From Siderastrea radians (lineage: Eukaryota; Cnidaria; Anthozoa; Scleractinia; Rhizangiidae), in assembly GCA_964017195.1 (NCBI GenBank), contig OZ024890.1, positions 70,051,376 through 70,115,375 on the forward strand: a stretch of 64,000 bases of DNA, read 5' to 3'. Both the position numbers and the translations under genes were made by a program. How positions within the stretch are numbered: position 1 is the first letter of the stretch; every line of letters starts with the position of its first letter. The notes under the pieces were generated by a model. That model saw nothing but the letters and a program-made list of their open reading frames with translations. It was not told the DNA's origin and searched no databases. Below are positions 40,707 through 53,400 of the stretch, piece by piece.

Positions 40707-42953
40707 ACTGTAAATGAAATCCTATAGTGTAACCATTCAAATAGAAGCTTAGAGGCAGTACTTTCCAGTGGCATTGTTTCTTATGCTTTATACAGTAGAC
40801 AGAGTAATACGTGCATTTTCATTGCTCAACAAGAGTTTGTGACTAAAGTACACAGACGGCACTAATGACAAAATGAGCCGCAAAGTTCTGCGCACGCAAA
40901 TCATCACCGTGAAGACTTTTAGAAACATTTCTAATTTCGGTTTGATAACCGATATCAAAACAATGTAGAAAGAAGTAGATTCCGTGTACTCTGATAACGC
41001 ACAGAGGACGTCAAAACGTGGTTGGAACATCAGTCACGCTGGTTTCCTGCGGCCAGTAGCGTACTTCCTTGTTCTTACCACGTTTTGACGTCTACTGTGC
41101 GTTATCAGATTACACACGCACGGCCAATATTTGTTAAATATTAATACTCCTGCGGGATATTCTTCAGTGTCAATAATTTCTCTGCCAGTAACAAAAAAGT
41201 CAATTGCAAGTTTTCTGCTTTGGTAGATCGCCATGGATTTCATGGTCGCTTGGCAACCACACTGCTTATAGAAAAGTACAATTCAAAATCAATAGTTTGC
41301 AGGGTTCAAACGTGCTTCATTTTTCGAAAATTTGCGTCATTTCAAGCTAATGGCTTGAGTTTCTCGAATTTACAGAAATATAAATAACTCACCCACAAAA
41401 ATAGTCACACGAATTTAATCGCTCGATACTGAAGATCTCACAGAAAATTAAGGAGGTAAGTAAGCCCAGAATATTATGTTGTTTATATTAGTTTTTTGTA
41501 ATACTTGTAAAGTAAGTGTCCATCATTCTTCGCTTAGACTCACACTACTATGAAGCGAAAAGACTATAATTTCTAGCGCCCATATAGGGTAGTTACTCTC
41601 TGCAGCCGATTATTGGAGTCTCTTACGTGTCTTTCGCTTGTGCTAACAACTTGGGAGCCGGTACGTTATGTGACTCGATTTTATGGTGGATTTTATTATT
41701 AAAACAAGAATTCTGTCTATTACTTTAAGAAAATCAAAACCATATCGCATTTCAGTTGAAAGTTTATCAGCGGGCTTTCTAAGAGCGACAAGCCTAACTT
41801 TTTTTGTTCCAGCACGTACCCGATTGCTCAAGCAAGATATTTTTTGCTTAAATGCAAATAAATTGTGATTGTCTCAAGGTCAGCTTTCCTCTTACACGTA
41901 CGCAACTGGATATGCACTTTCATAGATATGACTTTCTTTCGTTTGCCCTTTTCACTTTTCCTCCCAGCAGATTTTAAAAATCTAAACCTTGCAAAACATC
42001 CTCCACAACTCTGAAAGAAATGGTAGCATTTTCAATGATTTGAATTCTGGAATATCCAATCTTTAATACACAGTTTTAAAATTTTCTATCTCAAAAGAAA
42101 ACTGGTTAATTTTACTGGTCAGAAATGGAAGAATTGAACTATCTCGCCAGAAAACGTGTACACCTTTTTTAGTATATGGATACATTTACCCAAGAGCACA
42201 GGAAATGAAAATCGTTAGCCAAGGCAGACTGCATGGTTCACAACAACATCTCCGTCTCTTAAAATGGATCTGCGGCGCACAGTTACCTTGTAATAGTAAT
42301 AATCGTTGTTTGTATTTAGACTCGCCCTGCGGGCTCGTCAAAATACAGCACAACTCGTAAAAATATAGGGCGATACTTCACACCGGAACTTCTAATAAGG
42401 CCAGTAAGATATATGTAATTTAGGCAAAAACCAGAATTAAGCATTTTTAAAAAACGGAGTGCCAGAAGTATTTTTAGAGAGAACAGTTTCAGTGTCGTTC
42501 AAAATAATGTTGACTTCAGTGACGAAACCCACGATCGTAGCTCTGTTTAAAACCTGCGCTCTTGTCTTGCGGTGACAATAGGGTTTCTGATCTTCTCGCT
42601 CCCCATTGCTTGTTTTCCTCATGTTCCCCGTCTTCTTAGGTGGTTATCTCCCCTTTATCTGATGTGCTCTTTCTGTTGCAAAGTATTACGAAACAGGCTG
42701 CGATAAAAATTGTTCTGTTTTTCCTGCTTCCCACCAGCTCGCAATGAATTCGTCCTCTCTTCCCGCCCGCCTTAGACTTCTTCCTCACTTCTCCTGGATT
42801 CCCACCCCGGCTCTCCCCTCTCCCCCCCCCCCCCTTGTTTGCGAAACGAAACAGAAATGATCTGATCGTAGCAATGTAGAGCGTAGTAGTTCTGACAGCA
42901 CATGCTCCGAAAGTTAAATATTTCTTCCCTTGGCGCCACTCCATAGCCTAATT
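40707..42953. other. Intergenic stretch with one hairpin
   Basis: The right half of the split satellite-like repeat lies at 40707-40790. A foldback at 40990-41112 pairs TCTGATAACGCACAGAGGAC with its complement. A C-run is seen near 42823. No gene was recognised; the open frames at 41034, 41643 and 42636 have no recognisable product. Confidence 0.5.
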
Positions 42954-43059
42954 AACAATTAGATTATGAGCTCGAGATTTCTATCGCGTGATAGTTGATG
43001 AGGTTGAAGGCTGAATCGACTATCACGCATACAAATCGAGAGCGAATAATCTAATTGTT
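42954..43059. repeat. Imperfect palindrome
   Basis: AACAATTAGATTATGAGCTC and its near-complement (ending AATCTAATTGTT at 43059) enclose a second inner pair around CTATCACGC. It is a 106-bp hairpin-forming element abutting the next MITE. Confidence 0.65.
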
Positions 43060-43249
43060 TTAGTATAAATCTACTAGACGTTCAAAACTTAACAGCAGGC
43101 ACTACATGTTTTTATTGAAAAATGATATAAATAGGTCACACCGCGAGCGGAAAACACTCTACTCACTATCTACAACAGAATAGATAGTGAGTATCGTAGC
43201 CAATCAGAGAACAGCATTAATGATAGAGCGCTAGTAGATTTATACTAAA
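43058..43249. mobile_element. MITE with TTTAGTATAAATCTACTAG ends
   Basis: 19-bp perfect inverted ends lie at 43058-43076 and 43231-43249. The 192-bp interior contains a further short inverted pair (CTCACTATCTA / TAGATAGTGAG). Confidence 0.75.
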
Positions 43250-43838
43250 CACGGATAGAGAACCTCTCCCTTCGATTTAACGTCTGCAGATTGACTTTAT
43301 GACGCCAAGGCGGTTAAAAAGGGAGAGTAATTTGAATTCCCGCTTGCTGCGAATCACGTTCGAGATGAAAACGTTTTAGTATACACCTACACTATAAGCA
43401 AACCAACATCACCCTTTGGAGTGTGGACAATTTGGACTGCGGCAAAAAGATTGAGGTCTAATTTGTCCCTAGTCTGTGTATTGTTATTTTTTAATGATCT
43501 TCAATACGTTTAATGCGAATTCAATCATGGCAAAGAAATGTTGAATGTTGAAAGACTTTATCAAGATCAACACGCGTTGAGAGGAACTAAATTTTCAGGG
43601 TGGTTAATTGGATGACGTCAGACGGTTTGCTTCAACCGTCAACACTAAGTGACAGAGCTATTTTGGCGCCAAAAATAATTTTATTATTTAAAATTAAAAG
43701 ATGACTTTGAGGTATACGGAGAACATTTTCTCGTGCACAAACAAATTTCTTTGCACATCTGGTCAGCTCGCATTGCATAGTTGAGTGTACGTGCGAACTG
43801 GTTCGCTCATTTCAACGTTGTATAAATGCTCTAAAAAC

Positions 43839-44876
43839 AGAGTTTACTTGTAGTACGAGTCAAGTTCGAGCCCGAGTCAAGTTCGAGTCACGAGTCAAGT
43901 TCGAGTCAGGTTAAAAAGAGTCTGTTTTTTAATTTCTTTTTTTTTCTTTTGATTGTGATTCTTGCTTTCATGATGATGTGCCAGTGGTAAACAGTCTAAG
44001 ATCAAAAACTAGTCTGGTCTGAGATCTCTCGATCGATCGATCACGAGCGTCCTTCGAGCTACGATTCGAAGCCTGCTTTTCAAAGATATGACAACTCATA
44101 GTATTTATAAATTTTCCTGAAAGAATGTGACCTCTATTTGCATGAAGTTTAAGAAGAGGTCCCATTTTCATGATACGCCGAGCGAGAAAACTGATCTGAA
44201 TAAATATTACCGTTCGCGCCATTCGAGCGCCATCTTGTTGCGTCCACAGGGGACCCAAGACATCATTCAATAGAACCTATTTCCTTCGCGGACAAAATGT
44301 TGGAGGACATATTGTTCCCCAGTATTTCAGCAGGATAAGAAGCTTAATCTTCTCCTTGTCCGCGAGGTTTCGAGGTAAAATTATCTCAAGAGTATTAGAA
44401 GTATTTTGTCTGTCTTGGGCCATACCTGTTCAAGAGAAAGTAGCAAAAGGGATCCTACGGAAGCTTTGACGATATGCTGCTAGGTCAGTTATCCGAACGG
44501 TAAGTTACATATAACCAGGCTTCGGAAACCATGGTGAACAGTTAGCTCTTTGAGCTTTGGCCAACAACAAAACTGATCAAAACCTTCCAGGAAAATTAAT
44601 TGATGAGGAGGATAAGCGAGGAATGGGGTTAATTTCGTTCAATAAGTGGTTACCAACACTGGGAATGAACTCTCGCGATCGCTCGACAGGAAAAATATCT
44701 CTTGGACTGTTGATATTTTGAGCATCAGTTAGCGCAACATTATGAAAGAAAGAATCGCAATCAAAAGAAATTAAAATAAAGTTAAAAAGACGGATATTTA
44801 TTAACCTGACTCAAACTTGACTCGTGACTCGAACTTGACTCGGGCTCGAACTTGACTCGTGCTACAAGTAAACTCC
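43839..44876. mobile_element. 1-kb inverted-repeat element with repeated GAGTCAAGTTC termini
   Basis: Arms of about 140 bp at 43839-43980 and 44745-44876 are inverted copies. Each contains several repeats of a GAGTCAAGTTCGAGC-type 11- to 17-base motif near its outer end, followed by a T-rich stretch. The centre has no recognised gene; the reverse frame at 43968-44270 is unassigned. Confidence 0.7.
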
Positions 44877-46387
44877 TAAAAACACTTTAAACAAGGTTGC
44901 TAGCTTCATAAATAACAAAAAATGAGCCTTTTCTATGTTAACATTCATGATGTGAAGAGTTCGATGTATGTTGTATTCCAGGAACCTTAGAGAAACTTCT
45001 AGTAAACGCGTGCTCTGAATATCGGCTTGAAATTCATTTACAATAGCTCAAAGAAACAGGGCAAATTTTTCCTGGGATATTTTCCAGAGGTTTCTGGAAA
45101 AATTGGGGCACTCCGCGAAACAGGAGTTGAAACACTCGCTTCGGCTCATATTTCTGCATTTTTCTCTACGTAGTCGTTTCCCCAAATACCAGCTGCCACG
45201 TGCAAACAAAAAAGATTAATAGATATTTTGCATTTAAAAGAACAATTTATCAATGTCACTGCATAATAACAGCCTAGCCGATGTCCAGCTATTATTTAAA
45301 CAATAGCGTTGTAGTAGGCTTTTCTAGTAGCTGAGATAAATTTAGACTAAACAGCAGAACGCGTCTTCCGTTCAAACTGACTGCAAACTGTAGGAGATCG
45401 TATCAACAAGGAACAAAACGAGATTAAAACAACCCGTTTCTAAAGAAGGGATTTCAACGCGTCATCGAGGACGCCCATTTAATCAAAAATAGTCCGCAAG
45501 GTAACATGTGCATGGTTATGGCTATATGTCCAGTTGATGTTTTCAAAATAACCGTCAGTAGCTTTCTTAGGTTGTTTTTGTCTCTGTTTGTTGTCAGTAA
45601 AAAAAAATTTAAGATGCGTTATGTGGAGAGAAATAGCAGCGTGTTACACCGAAAACTCTCATTGGTACTGAGAATCTTGAACTAAGATGTTGACAAATGA
45701 ACTTGTGCGTTTTGAAAGTAATTATTCAAACTAAGCTTGAGAGTCTTAAGCTGGCTGAAAACTTTTTAAAACTAGTGTTTCGATAACAGGGAGGCGAATT
45801 TTGCTTATGAGAGATTTTGTACCGGACATAAACTGACATAAAGTTGAGACTTAAAAACCTAGTCAAACAAATATTGAGAATCTCTTAGAAACTAACAGAT
45901 ACTATAACAAGCAGTTTAAATTAAACATGAAATAAATGATTGCAGAGAAGAAGCGATAACAGTCGGATTAAAATATAATATGGATCCGTTTGTTAATGGC
46001 TCAATAAATTTAAAAAAGCTGTGATGTTATGACTTGGAACACACGAAAATGTAACCAAAAAAGAATAAATCCTACAAACCCTTTTATTGCTTATTTTCAT
46101 TAAACACAAACACCTTAAAAGGCAAAATACTTAAACATAGCTTATCAAGGAGAAATATACAAACTACGCAAAGTATCAAGGAAGGTGCAAAAACCGAGAC
46201 AAAACTGAGATAAGTCTCACGAGTTACGCAATGCATGCACTTGAAAAAAAGAGTCGTTGTCACTGTTGTTTTTCCTTTGAGACTATTTACTGCAAGACGC
46301 CTTAGATAGTGAGGACAGTCCTTTGAGGTTTTGATAAAGTCGACTTTGGTATGGAAAGTCAACTATCTTGCACCAAATTGCGGATTT
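44877..46387. other. Intergenic, nothing recognised
   Basis: AT-rich sequence without a supportable exon, RNA gene or repeat on either strand. The reverse frame at 46084-46362 has no recognisable product. Confidence 0.45.
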
Positions 46388-46794
46388 AAGGTTGATTTAC
46401 ACGCTGCGATTTGTCGGCCCGACTTGTCGGCCTCGATAAATTTAAGCGAATCGGTTTATGTACAGTGCAAGCACTGCACATGCATTTTTTAGAGTCAAAA
46501 CTTTTTTTATAAAAAACAAATGGTAGCTGATAGTTAGACAGTTTGTTTTCAGCTCAAATACCGCAGATGTTATTTGTTTTGCGTCAATTCTTTGGCAGGT
46601 TACGTTTTCCTTCTCAAAATCGGGCCCGACACGCGAAAATCTGTGAAGCGGTCACAGATTTTTCTGAATCGACCGACTTGTCGGATTGGAGTAGCGCGGG
46701 CTTCGGTTCGCCATTCACATGCACGCCGTTTCGCTCCCCGATTTGTCGTGGCCGACAAATCGGCCCCACAAATCGCAGCGTGTGAATTAGCCTT
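46388..46794. mobile_element. MITE with ACACGCTGCGATTTGT ends
   Basis: The left end (AAGGTTGATTTACACGCTGC, then GATTTGTCGGCC) and the right end (complement, with GAATTAGCCTT at 46794) form inverted repeats of about 45 bp. The 407-bp element has no gene; the two open frames inside are chance. Confidence 0.75.
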
Positions 46795-46832
46795 TAATGA
46801 TAAGGTAAATTGGCCACCGTAAAGAAAATGAA

Positions 46833-46868
46833 CGCTGACGTTTTGAGCATTAGCCCTTCGTCAGAGCG
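46833..46868 (-). ncRNA. Hammerhead ribozyme relic of Penelope type
   Basis: On the reverse strand, in order: CGCT (stem I), CTGACGA (conserved core), GGGC-TAAT-GCTC (stem II), AAAAC (consensus GAAAC), GTC (cleavage triplet) and AGCG (stem I partner, fully complementary to CGCT). Stem III is minimal (ACGT), which is self-complementary as in dimeric hammerheads reported from Penelope-like retroelements. The conserved G of GAAA is A here, so the copy is probably inactive. Confidence 0.6.
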
Positions 46869-47141
46869 AAGGGCTACCGCTACCAAACTCATAAAATCAT
46901 TCACTTTAATTATTTTATGATTACAAAACATATTTCGTCCTATTTTGTCTGGCTTTGCTTTCTAAAGTTTTGTTCGTCGTAAGGAAATTTCCTGTGGTAA
47001 TTAGCAGCAGTGAGCATTTTGCTGATAAAGCTACCTGCGATGAACAAACAAATACTGCGATGTGTTTCATGTTCTGTTGAGCCTTGAAATAGCCAATCAG
47101 TTTGAAATATTTCCATATCAGTACGGCTTCTGATCAATCCA

Positions 47142-47542
47142 TTAAGGACAGTGCCTCCTAATAGAGATGTATTTTTGCAAATGTTATGACTATGGGAGAA
47201 AAGATGATCTTAGCAAGGGTTATTGGAATCCAAAAACAAAATGTGGGTAGCCACGCATTTTTCAGAGATAATTAAGCAACCATAATTCAAAAGAAGCGCT
47301 AAAATACAAAGAATGTATGGCAATTTCGTTCCAAATTTAAGCTCAATTATCTCTGAAAAATGCGTGGTTACCCCCAATTTTCTTCCTGGATTCTGATAGC
47401 CTTTGCTAAAATCTGTTTTTTCCACATAGTCAAAAACCGTGCAAAAATGGTGTTGTATTAGTGGGCAAATTCCTTAAGAAACTTGAATATCCCGAGATAC
47501 GTAGAACGTATGCGCTGTAACAAAAGGAGGCACCGCCCTTAA
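47142..47542. mobile_element. TTAA-flanked MITE, second family
   Basis: The ends are TTAAGGACAGTGCCTCCT at 47142 and the near-complement AGGAGGCACCGCCCTTAA ending at 47542. An inner inverted pair of about 33 bp (CCACGCATTTTTCAGAGATA and its complement) lies at about 47249-47375. No coding capacity. Confidence 0.75.
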
Positions 47543-49239
47543 ATACAAACAAAACAAGCAACATTCGAGGGAAATGTCACATGATCATTATGAAATTGAA
47601 ATTGACATTGAGGCTAGGTAAATGGCGATACTGTCATTTTGTGGTCCTCAGGGAAAACAATTTTGGAACTACCATGCAGCCACCAGGCTTTGCTTTTGAA
47701 GTTATTGAGGAGGGGCACAAACACCCCTGCCCCCAGTTTTTTTAAGACAAGAGAAAGCCTGGTATGAATAGAGTTAAGTATTAAAGTGAAGGAGTCATTA
47801 AAAATTGGGGGTTATAGTGCAACGCTAAATTTTGGTGTGCTCCCATTGGTCGAAATCCATCATTTGACGCGATAGTGTCTTTCCTCAGCGGGCGTCTATC
47901 AGGCATAGTGCACGTTTTTGGCAATTTCGCTCGAAATTTAGCGTTATACAATAAAAACGATAGAATCCTTCTGTCTCAGGCCCTATATGTGATAGGTTCC
48001 CTCGGAGATTCGATGTTCAAACTTCATATAAGCCCTCGAATATTTTTGTTGTGAACAACACACGATAGTGCCTTCGTCAGAAGAACTCTATTGTTTAATT
48101 AACTGCTGGTGGTGGAGTTACTGAAGCTGCAACAATAAGAAAACTGACTAAAGTTTGGCTGAACGTTATCCGTCTCTACTATATCATAAAAGAAAATTAA
48201 AAATGGTTCATTTATACAGCATTTCAGCTATATTTGCATGCGAAATTATGTTTGTCAATTTGGTCTCCAAAACTATCCGAAACTGTGTTCCGTTGCGACT
48301 TAAATACGTTCAGTTAAATATGAATTTTAAAAAGAAACAGTAGTCGAGAATTGTTGCAAATATGGCAAAATTGTTTTTCCAATTCAAGGATTATATGAGC
48401 ATAATACAATCCATCTGCTTCAGACATGTACTCATTGAAAGTTATATCGTAATTAAAATTAATCATGTTAATGTTTTTTGCCAGTTTTAAATGAGGGTGA
48501 CATTTGCCTGTCTTGCGGCAGACTGACAAACCGATGGCCTTTAGATTCTAGATCAAAATAGCGATTAATAAGAATTGTTGGTTTTTGTGTCATACACAAG
48601 TTTATATCCGGGTCACAAGGGGTCTTGCGCTGAACTGTTTATGAGTTCTCGTACGAAGGGATTGAACGGAGTGATCGGTTTGTTATAAGAACAATCCGGG
48701 ATATAGGAGATGAACTTACGAAACGAATCCACCTTTTACTTGATGAAGCAATTATGGAGCGTGCGCAACCATTACCTAGAGACAATGGCGTGGCGGCCAT
48801 GTTGGTGTACCATAGCAAACGGAGCTTATGAGAAACCTGCGGCGATGACGTCACGTGAATACTGTCTAATACGCAACTTCTCTATTGCTAGTATTCGTAG
48901 GAGCTAATATTCTATTGTTAATAGAACGTCAATCAAAGCACGCTCTTGTTCATAACCAGGAGTTGTCCTTTGTTTATTTGTTATTTGATTGATTTTATAT
49001 GTTTTCTTTTGTTTTTTTTTAAATGACCGCTTAGGCAGAGGATGGAAGGGCAACATGCTAAGTAATAAGAATGCTATGACTGCTTCTGGCGTTTGAGTCA
49101 TATAGTCTCAATCTCTACGTAATAACGTGAAAGCTTGGCACACGTTAAGGAAAGGGTTACTTTTAAAAAACTGTATTTAAGAGTATGAATTCTAGTTGCG
49201 AAGGCAGTATATTTACACAGTTATAAACAGAGAATCTGT
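47543..49239. other. Intergenic, dispersed repeat fragments
   Basis: The stretch 47960-48050 shares phrases (CTTCTGTCTC, CATATAAGCCCTC) with 57655-57745, so a dispersed repeat is present in both. No gene was recognised. Confidence 0.45.
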
Positions 49240-49500
49240 AAGGTCCAGTAATACGGGCAATATTTTCGTGCAACTTGTCGGGCAACAATGTTGCGTTGCA
49301 AGTTGAGATTGTTTGTTGCGCGTGTTACCACCTTCTCGTGCAACAAATTTTCTTGTTGCAAAAAGTAGACGTCGCTTTTTGCAGCATGAATATTTGTTGC
49401 GCGCGGAGGTGGCAATACGTGCAACAAACGATCTCAACTTGAAACGCCACATTGTTGCGCGACACGTTGCACGAAAATGTTGTCCATATTACTAAGCCTT
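49240..49500. mobile_element. Foldback MITE, nearly fully palindromic
   Basis: The element runs from AAGGTCCAGTAATACGGGCA to the near-complement ending ATTACTAAGCCTT. Arms of about 120 bp with GTGCAAC/GTTGCAC repeats meet near 49370. The open frames on both strands (49213-49495) are by-products of the palindrome. Confidence 0.8.
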
Positions 49501-50420
49501 TAAAGGCAATTCAGCGTGAAAATAATTTCGCAATATAGAATATTTTCCTCTATTTCAATCGAAGGCAAATAAAGATCGTGCAACAAATTCTCGCGTCAAT
49601 GGTTTTCGTTAACTTTAATACCGAATACAATTCATTATCCAACGGAGACTGAATATTCTCATTCTAATGTTATAACTTGTTTATTGTTCTTGCTGTAAGT
49701 CTATTGGAAAAAGTTTTCGTTTTGTCTTTTTAATTTAAAATCACTAAAAAGCCATGGCAAAAATTAGTCTTACATAATGAGTGCCTGAAAACAGCCAAAT
49801 ACGAACAATAAATAATTTCGGGAAATTTCTCGATCCATGCGTGGCGCTGTTATCGCCAAAAATCAGTATTTTTACGAATTTTGAAATGGATTTATTTGGG
49901 TATGAATTTCAATAACCCCGAGGCAAAACCTTTTTCGGGAAGAACACAACATTCCCTGGAACTTTTTTATTTTTTCCTCAAATATTTGAAGGCGGGATAA
50001 AGCTCTTGGAAATTGTGCAGTAAACATGGTTTGAATGTGCTTTTCTCATCTGAAAAGCTTATCGAATGCAGCCAAAGTAATGATCAAAGAATACCCGTTA
50101 ATGTGATAGCGCTCAGCAGCTGTGTTTACGACACAAAGAACACCATGTTTCCGCAATCCTCCTATATACATCAATTACAAAAGCTGATGGCTGACCTCAT
50201 TGAGTAATAAAAACCACTAGCGTTGATTGGCGGACGCCATATGCAAATTACATGACCATAAGTTTAGCTTTTCGCAATTTCTGAATTAATGCGACCTGTG
50301 TTGGTGATTTCTTGTTGAACATGAATTTTGATGAATGAATATTCCTTGCTCATTTTACATTTGCATGACCTGTTCATTTCTGGCCACAGGTGACAGCCAA
50401 ATCCAAGTCCAAATGTTTCG
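49501..50420. promoter_or_regulatory. Upstream region of the Cav2 gene
   Basis: About 0.9 kb of AT-rich sequence lies between the MITE and the Cav2 start codon. It should hold the 5' UTR or the last non-coding intron. No TATA box or upstream exon could be assigned. Confidence 0.35.
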
Positions 50421-53400
50421 ATGGCAGACGAATCGAAGGATCCCTCCAACAAGACGAACCCTGAGAATAAGCTACGAGCGGCAACAGTTTTACAACGTAA
50501 ATATCGCTCTATGTCTACTTATGGAGAACAAGTTATCGACGATGCAAACCGCTCAAACAAGGCGCTATTTTGCCTGCCGGAAGACAACCCTGTGAGATTC
50601 TACTGCAAAAAAATCGTCGAATCCAAGTATCCTTTAAATCTAAAGCAAAAATCAAAAAAATAATTTTTTCTCTCATGAAAAATTTTCATCAGTTAGTCCC
50701 TTTTGTTCATTGTGTCATATTTAACCACATTACGTTGTGGTTTGCCGATACCTTATGTCATGGTTGATGCAATTTTGGGGGTGCTTTAGGTTTGTTCGCA
50801 GACAGCATTCAGAGCAGCGCGCACAGTTTTGTCAAGATTTGGTCGACGACTTGCAACGCTTGTTATCAGAAAATGTTGACACTGTACTTAGGATTTCTCC
50901 GCGAGTAGTTAAGCTTCGATAAAGCCCTAAGTTGAGGACGAATATGATTACTCCATCAATTGAAAAAGGGTTTTTTTAGGAATTTTTCAGATTAATGATT
51001 CAGGATTATTTTCTAGTTCCCTTTCCTTATAAATCAATATGTGTAATATCGTAGCGTGTGGGGATTGCGAACTCGATATACACACTTGTTTTGCGTACGT
51101 CTGTTGTTTTTCCTTAACTCCTGTTCAAGAAAATTTGAATATTTTATTCTACTGACTATAGCTGCAAATTGTGTTGTTCTAATGTTAGAGGAGCCACTGC
51201 CAAATGGAGATACAACTGAAAGAAATAAAAAACTGGTATGAGCAAGATCTTTCTGTAGAATAAATACTTTAAATTTAAATGCCATTTCAGTGCTTTAAGT
51301 AAGGAAACCACTTCAATTCTTCTGGTAAGATAGCCAACTCAGTGTTTCGCAAAACCTTTTTAGTGCCTACGGGAAACCATTAAAAAAGCAAAGCGAAAAA
51401 TCGTACCAACATCGTTTCCACTTGGTAGCTATGGCCGCTAGAAAAATTGTCAATTTCTTTGTGATTTTTTCTCCCAGTTGCTATTATTTTTTTGTTTTCC
51501 TTTTTCAGGAGGAATCTGAAATGTATTTCGTGATCATTTACTGCATCGAGGCTGCAACGAAAATTATGGCCAATGGATTTGTTCTTCACAAGGATGCATA
51601 TCTGCGAAATGGATGGAATATTTTGGATTTTGTGGTGGTTGTAGTCGGGTAAGCTTTTTATTTATCTGGGTGTCAGTGGAGTTTGCTTACATTAACATTC
51701 AGCTCGGTACAGCTGTCCTGGCTGTCATTGCTGTTTGCGCCGGAAATTTCATTTAGAGATGAATGGCTCTGGGCCTGTGTAAGCTAAGGGAACTTTGCAT
51801 ATTCGACAAAAAAAATAAGAACTAACAAGTAACTTCACGGCATTTTAAAGACCACCAACTAAGCGATTGATCGAGGTAAAAGAAACAAAACATAATGAAT
51901 CACACAACATTCGGATCAGCAAGAGGTGGCGGAAGAATTATTGAAAATTTTTCCTCATTTTCTTGTGCCAATGAAATCGTCACGAAATTAAATGTTCTCG
52001 ACAAACCATGTATTGGCCAGTCGTACTTAGTAAAGATTAAGCTCTAGAAGCAATTATCAGCTTTATTCCCCGAAAAAAACATATATATCTTGGAAAGGAT
52101 TAATCTTTCATTGCTATTATGTTAAATTTTTGCCAAGCAACGGCCTCCTAAAGTTAAGAAAACATTAATACCACACCACACCAAACTATTTAGGACGCAC
52201 AACATAACGCTAAAAGCGCTTTGTAGCTAATTTTACAGACAAGAGCTACTAAGGAGTGCGATATTCTTGTTTATATGGTCAAAAGAACAAGTGAACGGGG
52301 CAATGATATTTCATGCTCGTTATCTAAAATTCATTGTTTTTTTTTTGCATAACTCGAACATATCGAGTGTGTCGTTCAAACTTAACTTTACAAAAAAATT
52401 AATTATTGAGTAAAATGTTATTAAGCAAGCATAATATGCCTCTGGAACAAACAGAATGGTTTAGTTGTTTTAATAAAAAGTGAATAATGTTAACACCACG
52501 AGAACAACTTGGCGACCTTTGAGAGTGTTCTTTACGTTAAAAAACGTACTTCCAACAGCTCCGCGTTTACTCCGGGCTTGACGCAAAAATCAAAACACCC
52601 GCCATGCGCTTTACACAAAAAAGATGTCTAAAGTAAACGCACAGGACGAAGTATAAGCCGAATAGAGAATCCCGCGCTGTTAAATGTCTTGGAAATCAAA
52701 ATACCGAGAGGAACTTAAAAGACGAATATGAGTGAATGGAATTCTTCTCTCTAATAAACAATGTCAAAGTGAAAAAAGTTGAATTACTGTTCTGACTAAA
52801 TTTTGACTTAGCAAAAACTGAGTGACAAAGAAAAAGCCCAACAGGAAAGTACTGCTCAGTATACTTACTTAAATGACCACACTTTAGGTTTTTATCCAGC
52901 ATGGATTGACTTAGTGAAATGTTTGCACTACAGATTTCACTTAAAAAGGTTAGCAGATTAGAAATGGCTTATGATTAAAAGTGAGAACCTCTCCAACGAC
53001 CGAAGAAATATCAAACTTAATTCAAACAATGATATTGCAAACGAATAATTTTAGGTGGATGATTTCTCAAGTTGTCGGGATTTTCTTAACTTTTTAAACC
53101 TGTGATAAATGAAAGTGATGGTGAATTTTCAGCTCGGTAAATTAAATGTGAAAGATGAAATAATCAACAATGACACGAGCGTGGGACAAAGAAAAAATCT
53201 GAGTCCCCAACAGGAATCGAACCCATGACCTCCCGAACACCGGCCGGGCGGGCGCTCTATCCACTGAGCTACGAGAACTCATGGAGAGCGAGGCCATTTT
53301 ACTGAGTTCTTATGTGACATGCGTCCTGCATACTGCTAGGATCAGCAATGTCGATGTCATCATGAATTTTGATAAATGAAAGTGATGGTGAATTTTCAGC

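Noticed and set aside
49213..49495. Several short open frames on both strands
   Set aside because: They lie in a palindromic MITE and mirror each other.
53200..53290. Two functional tRNA genes in the palindrome
   Set aside because: They sit in SINE bodies, the base before the anticodon is not T, and one copy lacks the B box.
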